DNA of 64,000 bases from NCBI GenBank assembly GCA_017533605.1, contig JAFWKF010000004.1, positions 111,452 to 175,451 on the forward strand. Reading direction: 5' to 3'. The first letter of the stretch is position 1, and each line of letters opens with the position of its first letter. This stretch comes from Candidatus Saccharimonadota bacterium. Its GTDB lineage: Bacteria > Patescibacteriota > Saccharimonadia > Saccharimonadales > Saccharimonadaceae. Positions 7,422 through 14,476 of the stretch are shown piece after piece. The notes below the pieces were generated by a model. It was not told the origin of the DNA, ran no database searches, and saw only the letters and a list, made by a program, of their open reading frames with translations. A program made the translations under genes and the position numbers.

Positions 7422-9242
7422 TTATTTCAAAACATCTGTATTTGCAATTAATCTCGCCAAAAATGCCTCTTTGGCGAGATTTGCGTTTTCATTGTCACCC
7501 ATCCAAGCGCTCAGCGCCGGCGATTGCAAGGCCCGCGAGAATGAAAACGTCACCGGCCAAGGGAACGGTCCATTTTTTAATACTTCGGCCATGTTTTCCG
7601 TTGCTTGTTCTACTCCTTGTCCACCAGATAAAAATGCCACGCCAGCTAATTCCTCTGGCACATGTTCTTTTAGCACTTTTGCTGTAGCTTCGCCTACTTC
7701 TTGGGCTTCAGATTGCGTTTCGTATTTTTTACCAGCCAGTACCATATTTACTTTCAGTACGCAGGCGCTTAGTTTTACATCAAAATCCGCGAGTTTTTCA
7801 AACAAACAATCCAGAATTTTGCTAGTTAATTCCGCTGATTGTTTTATACTATAATCTCCGTCATAAACTAATTCAGGTTCTACTATTGGCACTAGCCCAG
7901 CTAGCTGACATTCCTTGGCATATTCAGCTAAAATCCGACAGTTTTCTTCAATTGCAAATGCAGACGGCGTCACTATTTCGCCAGTTTCATCTAGTCTCAC
8001 CTCAAAAGCTGCTCGCCATTTAGCAAATCGTAGTCCCATGATGTAGTACTCTTTAAGTCTCTCCGTTAAACCATCTAGTCCTTTAGTATAAGTTTCTTCA
8101 GAATCTTCAAATTTCTCTAACCCCTGGTCAACTTTAATCCCAGGGATAATTCGCTTTGCGGTCAAGAATTCCACAAAATTTTGCCCGTTATCCGCTAACT
8201 GCCGTGCTGTTTCATCAAATAAAATAACTCCATTAACGTATTTTTCCAGATCAGGCGTAGTAAACAAAATATTCCGATAGTCCCGCCGGTTTTCGTAAGT
8301 GTCCTCAATTCCAAGTTCTTCGAGTTTTTTATGCATCGACCCACCAGATTCATCTGCCGCCAAAATCCCCTTTGGTTTTAGCACCATATTTGCTGCCACT
8401 AGGTCCAGATTCTCCGCCGAATCAGTGTTTTCAGCAATTTCTTGAAGTTCGTTCATATCTAACACTGCATTTAGTCGCGAGTTTTCAACATTGACTTTTG
8501 CCTTTTTTAAGCTGTCTTCCACTGATTCGCCTAAAACAAATCCACCTAAAATCGTAGCTGCCGCAACCGAGTATACCGAAAGATGTGTCATCATATCCAC
8601 TCTTTCAAGCGAAATTTTTTCCTTCAAATTCTCATACGAAAACTGCTTATCGGTCAAATAAACCAGTTTTTTATCATCTAAATTAGCAGTTTCTACCGCG
8701 CCTGATAGCTCCGAAAACACCAAATCTGCCCGCGGTAGCAAACTATTTAAATGCATATTATTAAAATCACGTGCATAAAGTACCAATTTTGTATTTGGCG
8801 AAACATCAAGATAAGCACTAATCTTTTTTGCAGCATTGTTGTCTAACTCGGCCGAACGATCTACGTATAAATAATCATAAGGCTCTGCTGGCGGGTCAAA
8901 ACTAGTGATTCGGTACTCACTTGGCACGAGATAGCTAACCTGTCCATCAGCAATCATAATATAGCGGTAAGACCTAGGTGCCGAATGCGAAACTAGGCCG
9001 TCCTCATTTACGGTTAAATCCGAACCACTTATAGAGGTACTAATCCCCATTTTAGAAAGTACTTCTAATGTTACCGCCGCCCCGCCATAACTACTTTCAC
9101 GGTTAAAAAAGTGGTGTTCGCTAGCGTCAAAACTAAAATCTAGCCATTTTACATTGCGGTTGTCAGTTTCAAACCCTTCACTCCTAGTGTCAATATTAAG
9201 ATAAACATCCTTTAAGACATTGCCCACTACCAATATATTCAT
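7422..9242 (-). CDS. Fusion: PfkB-like sugar kinase domain + class I fructose-bisphosphate aldolase
   Basis: 606 residues in two parts. Residues 1-265 have the PfkB/ribokinase fold (ILVVGNVLKDVY at the start, SYGGAAVTLEVLSKMG for the sugar site), but the catalytic GAGD loop near the end is not recognisable (LSVYSVAAATILGGF), so kinase activity is doubtful. Residues 280-606 are a eukaryote-type class I aldolase: KGILAADESGG, GIKVD (Lys370), FAKWR (Lys408), PIVEPE, and the Schiff-base lysine in ACVLKVNMV (Lys497). The aldolase half is complete and should split fructose 1,6-bisphosphate. It has a leaderless promoter (TATAAT 6 nt before ATG) inside the end of the upstream HAD gene. The triose phosphate isomerase gene lies nearby, divergently. 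Confidence 0.9.
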   Translation of the reverse strand: MNILVVGNVLKDVYLNIDTRSEGFETDNRNVKWLDFSFDASEHHFFNRESSYGGAAVTLEVLSKMGISTSISGSDLTVNEDGLVSHSAPRSYRYIMIADGQVSYLVPSEYRITSFDPPAEPYDYLYVDRSAELDNNAAKKISAYLDVSPNTKLVLYARDFNNMHLNSLLPRADLVFSELSGAVETANLDDKKLVYLTDKQFSYENLKEKISLERVDMMTHLSVYSVAAATILGGFVLGESVEDSLKKAKVNVENSRLNAVLDMNELQEIAENTDSAENLDLVAANMVLKPKGILAADESGGSMHKKLEELGIEDTYENRRDYRNILFTTPDLEKYVNGVILFDETARQLADNGQNFVEFLTAKRIIPGIKVDQGLEKFEDSEETYTKGLDGLTERLKEYYIMGLRFAKWRAAFEVRLDETGEIVTPSAFAIEENCRILAEYAKECQLAGLVPIVEPELVYDGDYSIKQSAELTSKILDCLFEKLADFDVKLSACVLKVNMVLAGKKYETQSEAQEVGEATAKVLKEHVPEELAGVAFLSGGQGVEQATENMAEVLKNGPFPWPVTFSFSRALQSPALSAWMGDNENANLAKEAFLARLIANTDVLK

Positions 9243-9249
9243 AAGCTTA

Positions 9250-10014
9250 TTATATCACACCCAAGATTCCACGTAGCGCATAACCGGTGTCTTCGTGGTT
9301 ACGCACCGTGATAGTTTTTATCCCCATCTGTACCACTGGATAATCATTTCCACCAGGTTGAGTCATATCACCAAAATACAAAATATCAGATTTTTCTACC
9401 TTTAATTCTTCAAGCAAATGCGTCATCCCAAACACCTTGTTCATCCCAGGCGTGATTGCATTAATAGAGGTCGTACCGCCGATTTCGTAGTCAAATTCCG
9501 GCGCCAGCTCTTTGCATCTTGCCACGATTTTTTCGCGTTTTTTGCAATCCGGATCCCATGCATATTTTTCCTCAGTACCAGCCTTTTGGCCTAGGGCAGA
9601 GAAGGTCACCTGTGAGAGGCGGTTTTCAATAATTTCATCCCCTGGCTGCAGTTTGTCTTCTTCCCAATACCCCAGTTCGCGCGCTGCCGTCTCAATCGTC
9701 TCAGAAATTTTCTGCACTTGTTCATCAGTTAAGGGGTAATTGTAAACCTGCTCCCAATCGTTTTTGGCGGTGTCAAAACGATAATATTGTGTGCCTTGCG
9801 CCACAAACAGATGCAAATGCGACAACTGCTCCGGAGTAGGATTCGGCAATTCATTCACAATTTGTACCAAAAATTGGTCAAATTTTTGCCCCGAAATCGG
9901 ACAGACCTCAAAATGGTCTAAACACTTTAATAAAAGCTCGGCAATATCTGAAGTAATAGGGGTCTTTGCCACATTTAAAGTTTGGTCTATATCAAATGCT
10001 AATACTTTTTTCAT
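9250..10014 (-). CDS. HAD-superfamily phosphatase, eukaryotic phosphomannomutase-like
   Basis: 254 residues. HAD motif I is FDIDQTL (Asp8 nucleophile and Asp10), motif II is SGQ, and motif IV is YFGDMTQPGGNDYPV. The NRLSQVTFSALGQ segment and GMNKVFG are close to eukaryotic-type phosphomannomutases, so the protein belongs to HAD class IIB with that cap. It acts on a sugar phosphate: a hexose-phosphate mutase or a sugar phosphatase are both possible. It is directly upstream of the aldolase fusion on the same strand (7 nt apart) and shares a palindromic divergent promoter with tpiA. Confidence 0.85.
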   Translation of the reverse strand: MKKVLAFDIDQTLNVAKTPITSDIAELLLKCLDHFEVCPISGQKFDQFLVQIVNELPNPTPEQLSHLHLFVAQGTQYYRFDTAKNDWEQVYNYPLTDEQVQKISETIETAARELGYWEEDKLQPGDEIIENRLSQVTFSALGQKAGTEEKYAWDPDCKKREKIVARCKELAPEFDYEIGGTTSINAITPGMNKVFGMTHLLEELKVEKSDILYFGDMTQPGGNDYPVVQMGIKTITVRNHEDTGYALRGILGVI

Positions 10015-10023
10015 AATAATTCA

Positions 10024-10041
10024 ATTATAGCATGCTATAAT
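10024..10041. promoter_or_regulatory. Palindromic back-to-back -10 boxes between HAD gene and tpiA
   Basis: ATTATAGCATGCTATAAT is a perfect 18-bp palindrome. It holds two extended -10 boxes (TGCTATAAT) facing opposite ways. The right-hand box ends 6 nt before the tpiA ATG, and the left-hand box lies 9 nt from the ATG of the HAD gene. Both genes would be leaderless or nearly so, and use of the two promoters should be mutually exclusive. Confidence 0.8.
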
Positions 10042-10047
10042 AAAATC

Positions 10048-10818
10048 ATGAGAACATATATCGTGGGCAATTGGAAGCTGAATTTTACTGTCGGCGAAGC
10101 TTCCATCTATCTTCATAAAATCATAAAAAAGATGTCAAATTACCGAGATATAGAGGTCGTAGTAGCTCCTTCTACTATTGCCCTGCAGCCATTATCTCTT
10201 CAAGTAGACCGTCACAAGATTAAACTTGCCGCCCAAAACGCTTTTTACCGTGATTATGGTGCCTTTACTGGTGAAACCTCTTTTTCTCAGCTCCGCGGCA
10301 TCGCTGATTATTGTATCATTGGTCACTCCGAACGCCGTTATATCTTTGGCGAAACCGACAAAACCATCCAAAAAAAGGTCGCCGCCGCCATTCGCAACAA
10401 AATCACCCCTATTCTTTGTATCGGCGAGACCGAATCCGAACGCGCCTTTGGTGAAACCAAGGACGTAATTAAAGATCAACTAGTCGGTGGTCTATCAGAG
10501 GTCGGGGACGATGATATCGACAAGGTAATCATTGCCTACGAACCAGTTTGGGCGATTTCTTCTACTAAGGCCTCTAAACTTGCCTCCCCAGATGAAATTG
10601 CCGATGCAGTTGCCCTAATTCGCGAAATTCTCACCGATATTTATGGCAAAAAAGTTGCCGAAGCCACCCCAGTTTTGTTTGGTGGTAGTGTTAGTCCCTC
10701 AAACGCCGGCGCCTATCTCACCGTCCCGGGCGTAAACGGCCTCTTAATTGGTGGCTCTAGTTTGATTCTTAGCGAATTTACTGATATAATTGACATAGCA
10801 AAAAGAGTACACTCATGA
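10048..10818 (+). CDS. tpiA: Triose-phosphate isomerase
   Basis: Interconverts dihydroxyacetone phosphate and glyceraldehyde 3-phosphate. The catalytic residues are visible: Lys10 in GNWKLN, His93 in GHSERR and Glu165 in AYEPVWAI. The phosphate-binding loops (LFGGSVSPSNA, GLLIGGSSL) are intact, and 256 residues is normal length. The leaderless promoter (TGCTATAAT, 6 nt before ATG) lies in a palindrome shared with the divergent HAD gene. Its TGA stop overlaps the next gene's ATG (ATGA). Confidence 0.97.
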   Translation: MRTYIVGNWKLNFTVGEASIYLHKIIKKMSNYRDIEVVVAPSTIALQPLSLQVDRHKIKLAAQNAFYRDYGAFTGETSFSQLRGIADYCIIGHSERRYIFGETDKTIQKKVAAAIRNKITPILCIGETESERAFGETKDVIKDQLVGGLSEVGDDDIDKVIIAYEPVWAISSTKASKLASPDEIADAVALIREILTDIYGKKVAEATPVLFGGSVSPSNAGAYLTVPGVNGLLIGGSSLILSEFTDIIDIAKRVHS

Positions 10819-11411
10819 GTAAATATATGGATTTTGCCCCAGCCAGGGCGACAAAAGCTGTTTCTAAACCTGCTAAGACTTCTCAACCTAGCAAGGTTGT
10901 TAAGCCTACCCCTAAATCTACCCCCAAACCAGCCGCAAAGCCCGCTGCTAAACCCGCCAAATCTGCTCCCGCCCTCGGCGTAGTAGAAGAAATCACCCCT
11001 AGAAATACCCCTAGTTCTATTCCTAAGCGCCCTCTTGGTACGCCGGCTCATTTTAATACGCCTAAATCCGCTATTTCCTCAGCAAAGGCTCAAAAAGTAG
11101 GGAATCAAAAACCCACTTCCACCCCTGTTAAATCTGTGGAAAAACCTGCGAAAAACCCCAAAACCGACGATTCTACCTACAAACCCCCAAAAACTCCGTT
11201 TATTAATCTCGACAAGGTTAAAAAACGCCCTCTTTCAAAGAATGTCTATCGAAAAGAAGTCAAAGTTCCGAAAGAAGAGCCTAAAGGCCCAGTCACAATT
11301 ATCGCCAAACCCGAAAAAGACAGCCATATTAGCTTAATTGTCACAGTTATTATCACTATTATACTAGGGGCAGTAGCTGGCACTATTGCCTTCCTTCTCC
11401 TTCCTAAATAA
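10815..11411 (+). CDS. Lys/Pro/Ala-rich protein with C-terminal membrane anchor
   Basis: 198 residues, translationally coupled to tpiA by an ATGA overlap. Residues 1-170 are a low-complexity Lys/Pro/Ala/Ser/Thr region with no predicted fold. Residues about 172-195 form one hydrophobic helix ending in LLPK, so the protein is tail-anchored with its basic part in the cytoplasm. I do not recognise the family. The basic tail might bind nucleic acid or the envelope, but nothing in the sequence shows this. Confidence 0.72.
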   Translation: MSKYMDFAPARATKAVSKPAKTSQPSKVVKPTPKSTPKPAAKPAAKPAKSAPALGVVEEITPRNTPSSIPKRPLGTPAHFNTPKSAISSAKAQKVGNQKPTSTPVKSVEKPAKNPKTDDSTYKPPKTPFINLDKVKKRPLSKNVYRKEVKVPKEEPKGPVTIIAKPEKDSHISLIVTVIITIILGAVAGTIAFLLLPK

Positions 11412-11423
11412 TCCTTTTTATGA

Positions 11424-11429
11424 TATAAT
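11424..11429 (+). promoter_or_regulatory. -10 box for the tRNA-His/tRNA-Gly operon
   Basis: TGATATAAT gives an extended -10 (TATAAT at 11424-11429) that ends 8 nt before the G-1 base of tRNA-His, so transcription starts close to the mature tRNA 5' end. Confidence 0.7.
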
Positions 11430-11437
11430 AAACATAT

Positions 11438-11515
11438 GGTGGGATTAGCTCAGATGGTTAGAGCGTCTGATTGTGGTCCAGAAGGTCGTCGGTTCGATCC
11501 CGATATCCCACCCCA
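11438..11515 (+). tRNA. tRNA-His (GTG)
   Basis: The cloverleaf has acceptor GTGGGAT/ATCCCAC, discriminator C73, an encoded CCA (11513-11515) and anticodon GTG in loop TTGTGGT. A G at 11438 can serve as the extra G-1 needed for histidyl-tRNA identity. The last anticodon-stem pair (31:39) is A x C. Confidence 0.95.
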
Positions 11516-11520
11516 TATCC

Positions 11521-11595
11521 GCGGGTGTAGTACAGCGGTTAGTATGCAAGTTTTCCAAACTTGAGATAGGGTTTCGACTACCCTCACCCGCACCA
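11521..11595 (+). tRNA. tRNA-Gly (TCC)
   Basis: Acceptor GCGGGTG/CACCCGC, discriminator A, encoded CCA, anticodon TCC in loop TTTCCAA, and T-stem AGGGT/ACCCT. It lies 5 nt after tRNA-His and is co-transcribed with it. Confidence 0.95.
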
Positions 11596-11603
11596 GAGAA
11601 AGT

Positions 11604-11630
11604 AAAAATAAGCCTCCGTGCTTATTTTTT
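11604..11630 (+). terminator. Rho-independent terminator of the tRNA pair
   Basis: The stem AAAATAAGC/GCTTATTTT with a 6-nt loop is followed by a T-run and lies about 10 nt after tRNA-Gly. Confidence 0.85.
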
Positions 11631-11648
11631 GTTTTTATGTTTTAACTA

Positions 11649-11677
11649 TTGACTTTTTAAACAAAGTGTGCTATAAT
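11649..11677 (+). promoter_or_regulatory. Canonical sigma70 promoter for the 158-residue gene
   Basis: TTGACT (11649-11654), a 17-bp spacer and TATAAT (11672-11677). A roughly 45-nt untranslated leader with AAAGGAGG follows. This differs from the leaderless promoters of most genes in the window. Confidence 0.8.
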
Positions 11678-11726
11678 AAACAAAAGTTGCAATTTAACAT
11701 CAGAAATTATTTAAAGGAGGAAATAC

Positions 11727-12203
11727 ATGGGTAAATGGCAGACTACCACCGAGACCACGACCACTCAGGCGGTCAAACGAGAAACAATCGCAAGTCTCAC
11801 CAAGAAACTTTCCAAACTGAGGCAGGAAACCACCGACGCCCTCTCTGCCGCCGCCGACCGCTGCGAAGCGATCGACGCGAGATTAGACGGGATTGAGCAT
11901 CGGCTGGATAGACTGGAAACCTGTGAGCCTACTCCTGCTCCCGTAGAGCCCGAGCCCGAGGAAACGGCGCCCGCGGAGGAATCCGTGGAACAGATCGAAG
12001 CCCCGCAGCAGCGGGTGTCCAAAAAGGGGTATATCCCCAGTGCTCCTTGGCCGGAATACAATGGGCGGCCTTTTAAATGGCCTTCTGAGGCCATGCAGGC
12101 ATCCAGGGACGGAGACTTCACAATTCGCCACTACTGGCTGAACGAGGACGGAAGCTATGGAGAGGAGATCATCGGTAAGGAGATGAACTTCCTTACCAGG
12201 TAA
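11727..12203 (+). CDS. Coiled-coil protein of a foreign-looking island
   Basis: 158 residues, not recognised. Residues 15-65 form a heptad-type coiled coil (LTKKLSKLRQETTDAL ... RLDGIEHRLDRLE), 66-95 are Pro/Glu-rich, and the C-terminal 60 residues hold aromatic motifs (PWPEYNGRPFKWPSEAMQ, HYWLNEDGSYGEE). Codon choice is far richer in G and C than in neighbouring genes. It has a full -35/-10 promoter, a strong Shine-Dalgarno AAAGGAGG and its own terminator. These traits suggest acquisition from another bacterium, perhaps a Firmicute mobile element (inference). Confidence 0.75.
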   Translation: MGKWQTTTETTTTQAVKRETIASLTKKLSKLRQETTDALSAAADRCEAIDARLDGIEHRLDRLETCEPTPAPVEPEPEETAPAEESVEQIEAPQQRVSKKGYIPSAPWPEYNGRPFKWPSEAMQASRDGDFTIRHYWLNEDGSYGEEIIGKEMNFLTR

Positions 12204-12228
12204 TCCTGGCCCAATGCAACTATCAACT

Positions 12229-12255
12229 AAGCCCGATCTTTTGACCGGGCTTTTT
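12229..12255 (+). terminator. Rho-independent terminator
   Basis: AAGCCCG and CGGGCTT form a strong stem around a short loop, followed by five T. It lies 26 nt after the 158-residue gene. Confidence 0.9.
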
Positions 12256-12298
12256 CATGCTATCAAATAGACATAAGCGCAAATATCTGTTATATATC

Positions 12299-12327
12299 TT
12301 GACAAAAAGCCAAAAGTGTGATACAAT
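12299..12327 (+). promoter_or_regulatory. Canonical promoter of the 591-residue gene
   Basis: TTGACA (12299-12304), a 17-bp spacer and TACAAT (12322-12327). It drives a leader of about 155 nt. Confidence 0.8.
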
Positions 12328-12389
12328 GGAAACAGTCTGAGTTTTAGTGTTTTTTTAAACAACGATGACCATTAACAACCAAATCATCC

Positions 12390-12459
12390 CAGATTTCAAT
12401 CATTGAAATCTGTTTTGAATATATGCAACACTCCAACTCCCCGCTTCTGGGGGCGTTGG
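12390..12459 (+). promoter_or_regulatory. Structured leader with two hairpins (possible attenuator)
   Basis: The first hairpin, CAGATTTCA/TGAAATCTG (12390-12412), is followed by TTTT and looks like a weak intrinsic terminator. The second, CCAAC-CCCC/GGGG-GTTGG (12433-12459), lies about 20 nt before the GAAAGGAGGT Shine-Dalgarno. Together they could control read-through or translation of the downstream gene. No known riboswitch family is recognised. Confidence 0.5.
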
Positions 12460-12492
12460 CCTCCAGACACTAATTGAAAGGAGGTCGACGCT

Positions 12493-14268
12493 ATGTTGAC
12501 TTTAATCGGTTGTATCATTCTGGGAATCGTCATCTTCATCCTGATGATGATGGCTTTCCCGCTGTTCAACGACAGCAAAATTGTCGTAACTTGCGACGAA
12601 AACGATGAAGACAGCAAGGTCGTTCGCCGCTATCACTACGATGGCCACGAGATTGGCACCGCTGCCGTAGTCGCTGCCGTAGTCGCTATATGTAATTTCA
12701 TGGTTTTGAAATTACCAGTCGGCTTTTGGGGGATCGGTATCATCCCGCTGGTCGTGATGCTATTCTTTATGTGGCGTCTGGCCAAGTGGTGGTACGAGGA
12801 AGGGAAGACAATTAAGGGAATGATTCCTCTCATTATTTTGGAAATCATTTTCTTCTTTGTCTCTAAGGGAGCGGCCCATCTTTTCGCGGCCATTATCCCT
12901 AGCACCTTCTGGGGATCGGTAGTGACTACCATCCCTACCTTGGCTTTGATAGCCAGCATCGGTTTTATGGTAATCGATTATTTTTATTACTGTTACAGAA
13001 AGACCGATGAGACTGATGGGGCGGCCCTGCTCCATCATGTCATTGGCGTCATCGCCATCGTGGTGACCACTATTCTGCTCATCTGTGCAATTGCAAGTGG
13101 CGTGAAGTGGGGGTATCTTCAATCTCCCCACGATACTCATGTAGCTAATGCAGAAGATGTGGCAGAAACCGAGCCCGAAACCGAGCCCGAAACCGAAGAG
13201 GAGACCACCCCGGCCGTCTGGTACAGTTTCTACAACACGGAACTGTTATCCGATGACGACCCGGATAATGATCTTTTCTTTGGTAGCAACCCCTATGAGG
13301 AGGGCAAAGACGCCGAGTTTTATGATGAAGTCTTTCGAGACCGTTTAAAGGTTGACCCTGCACTGGCAGCTGCCGACATGGCATGGCTGGACGCCAACGT
13401 AGGCACGAGATTCATGGGAGAATTCTATGAATCCTGTCACGAAGACTGGGCTCTCGCCATGAACTCGGCCAAGGAGCGTTTCATGGAAGATCAGGAAAAT
13501 TATTACGCATCGCTGCATGCGTTTTTCCGCTTCCTTGATCGCGCCACGGTACGCGTCGAGTATCGTGAAAATGCCATGGACGACCAAATGTTCTTTAATC
13601 CGGATACAACCAACAATGTCCCTGACATTGTTGTTCTGGAAACCCATGAGCATAGCGGTTGGTTCATTGTGTATTCATTCACGATTAAGGGCGAGGTGTT
13701 TGACGTGGCTTACCGCATCGACTGCGGTTTTCAGCCCACCGATGTTGAGGATGTAATGAATATCACTCCTCAGCCTCAGCCCACGCCGGCTCCCACGCCT
13801 CAGCCTCAGCCTACGCCCACTCCGACTCCTACGCCGGAGCCTGAGACCGAGCCCGAGACCGGGCCGCATCGGCCGCCGAAAGATCCTACACAGGGCACAC
13901 AGGGTAATGTCGTCGCACCTAACGACGACACTGGTCCTGGACCGGATACTAATTCTGGTGTAGGAAGCACCACCTCCTCTGCGGATCGTCCCGATACGTC
14001 CACCAGCTATTCGTCCTACGACGAATATGCTTCGGCTATCGACGAGTTGGAGTCTATCAACTCCACGCAGAGGGTGGGTGGCAACTCTAATGCGCCGTCC
14101 ACGCCTGCGACGTCCACGAACACCAACGTGGATAATAACGCAGTTTCCGGCAACGGCGGCGCGGGTGTAGACACCCCGACGGCTACGTCGCCACTCGCGA
14201 CAAACGCTGCCACCGGAGAGACAATTTCGAATAGTCCCGCAGAGGCATGGGGAGGCCCCCTGGACTAA
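12493..14268 (+). CDS. Multi-spanning membrane protein with extracellular domain and Pro/Thr-rich tail, foreign-looking
   Basis: 591 residues. About five or six membrane helices lie in residues 1-205 (for example LIGCIILGIVIFILMMMAF). A Glu/Thr linker (ETEPETEPETEEE) follows. Residues about 235-420 are a folded, Asp/Glu-rich domain, then a QPTPTPTP-type linker, then a Ser/Thr/Asn-rich tail to the end. I do not recognise the globular domain. GC-rich codons, a canonical -35/-10 promoter, a long structured leader and a perfect Shine-Dalgarno set it apart from its neighbours, as for the preceding gene. The likely role is at the envelope, possibly cargo of a conjugative element; no transfer genes are next to it. 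Confidence 0.78.
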   Translation: MLTLIGCIILGIVIFILMMMAFPLFNDSKIVVTCDENDEDSKVVRRYHYDGHEIGTAAVVAAVVAICNFMVLKLPVGFWGIGIIPLVVMLFFMWRLAKWWYEEGKTIKGMIPLIILEIIFFFVSKGAAHLFAAIIPSTFWGSVVTTIPTLALIASIGFMVIDYFYYCYRKTDETDGAALLHHVIGVIAIVVTTILLICAIASGVKWGYLQSPHDTHVANAEDVAETEPETEPETEEETTPAVWYSFYNTELLSDDDPDNDLFFGSNPYEEGKDAEFYDEVFRDRLKVDPALAAADMAWLDANVGTRFMGEFYESCHEDWALAMNSAKERFMEDQENYYASLHAFFRFLDRATVRVEYRENAMDDQMFFNPDTTNNVPDIVVLETHEHSGWFIVYSFTIKGEVFDVAYRIDCGFQPTDVEDVMNITPQPQPTPAPTPQPQPTPTPTPTPEPETEPETGPHRPPKDPTQGTQGNVVAPNDDTGPGPDTNSGVGSTTSSADRPDTSTSYSSYDEYASAIDELESINSTQRVGGNSNAPSTPATSTNTNVDNNAVSGNGGAGVDTPTATSPLATNAATGETISNSPAEAWGGPLD

Positions 14269-14293
14269 TTCGATTGTTGCATATAAATTGAAC

Positions 14294-14378
14294 GGTAGAG
14301 CCATGGCGAGGATGGCCTAGTACATTATTTCGTACATTATTTAAAGTGTCCGGCGACCAACTGGTCGCCGGCTCTACC
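14294..14378 (+). ncRNA. Coaxially stacked two-stem RNA element
   Basis: GGTAGAG (14294-14300) pairs with CTCTACC (14372-14378), enclosing the perfect 9-bp hairpin CCGGCGACC/GGTCGCCGG (14350-14371, loop AACT). The two 3' strands are contiguous, so the stems can stack. A direct repeat TACATTATTT-CG-TACATTATTT sits in the internal loop. There is no T-run, so it is not a normal terminator. It could be a 3' stabiliser, a protein-binding site or the end of the foreign island. Confidence 0.5.
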
Positions 14379-14476
14379 CATGAACTTGAAATTTGAGATG
14401 ATTTGGTTGCTACAGACGAATATTAACAATTCGGCGAGCAATGTGAAGATATATTAATCATTAAGAAAGGATTATT

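Noticed and set aside
13675..14304. Long open frames on the minus strand opposite the foreign membrane protein gene.
   Set aside because: They are Arg/Gly-rich, lack ribosome sites and mirror the Pro/Thr-coding low-complexity region on the plus strand. They are shadows of the real gene.
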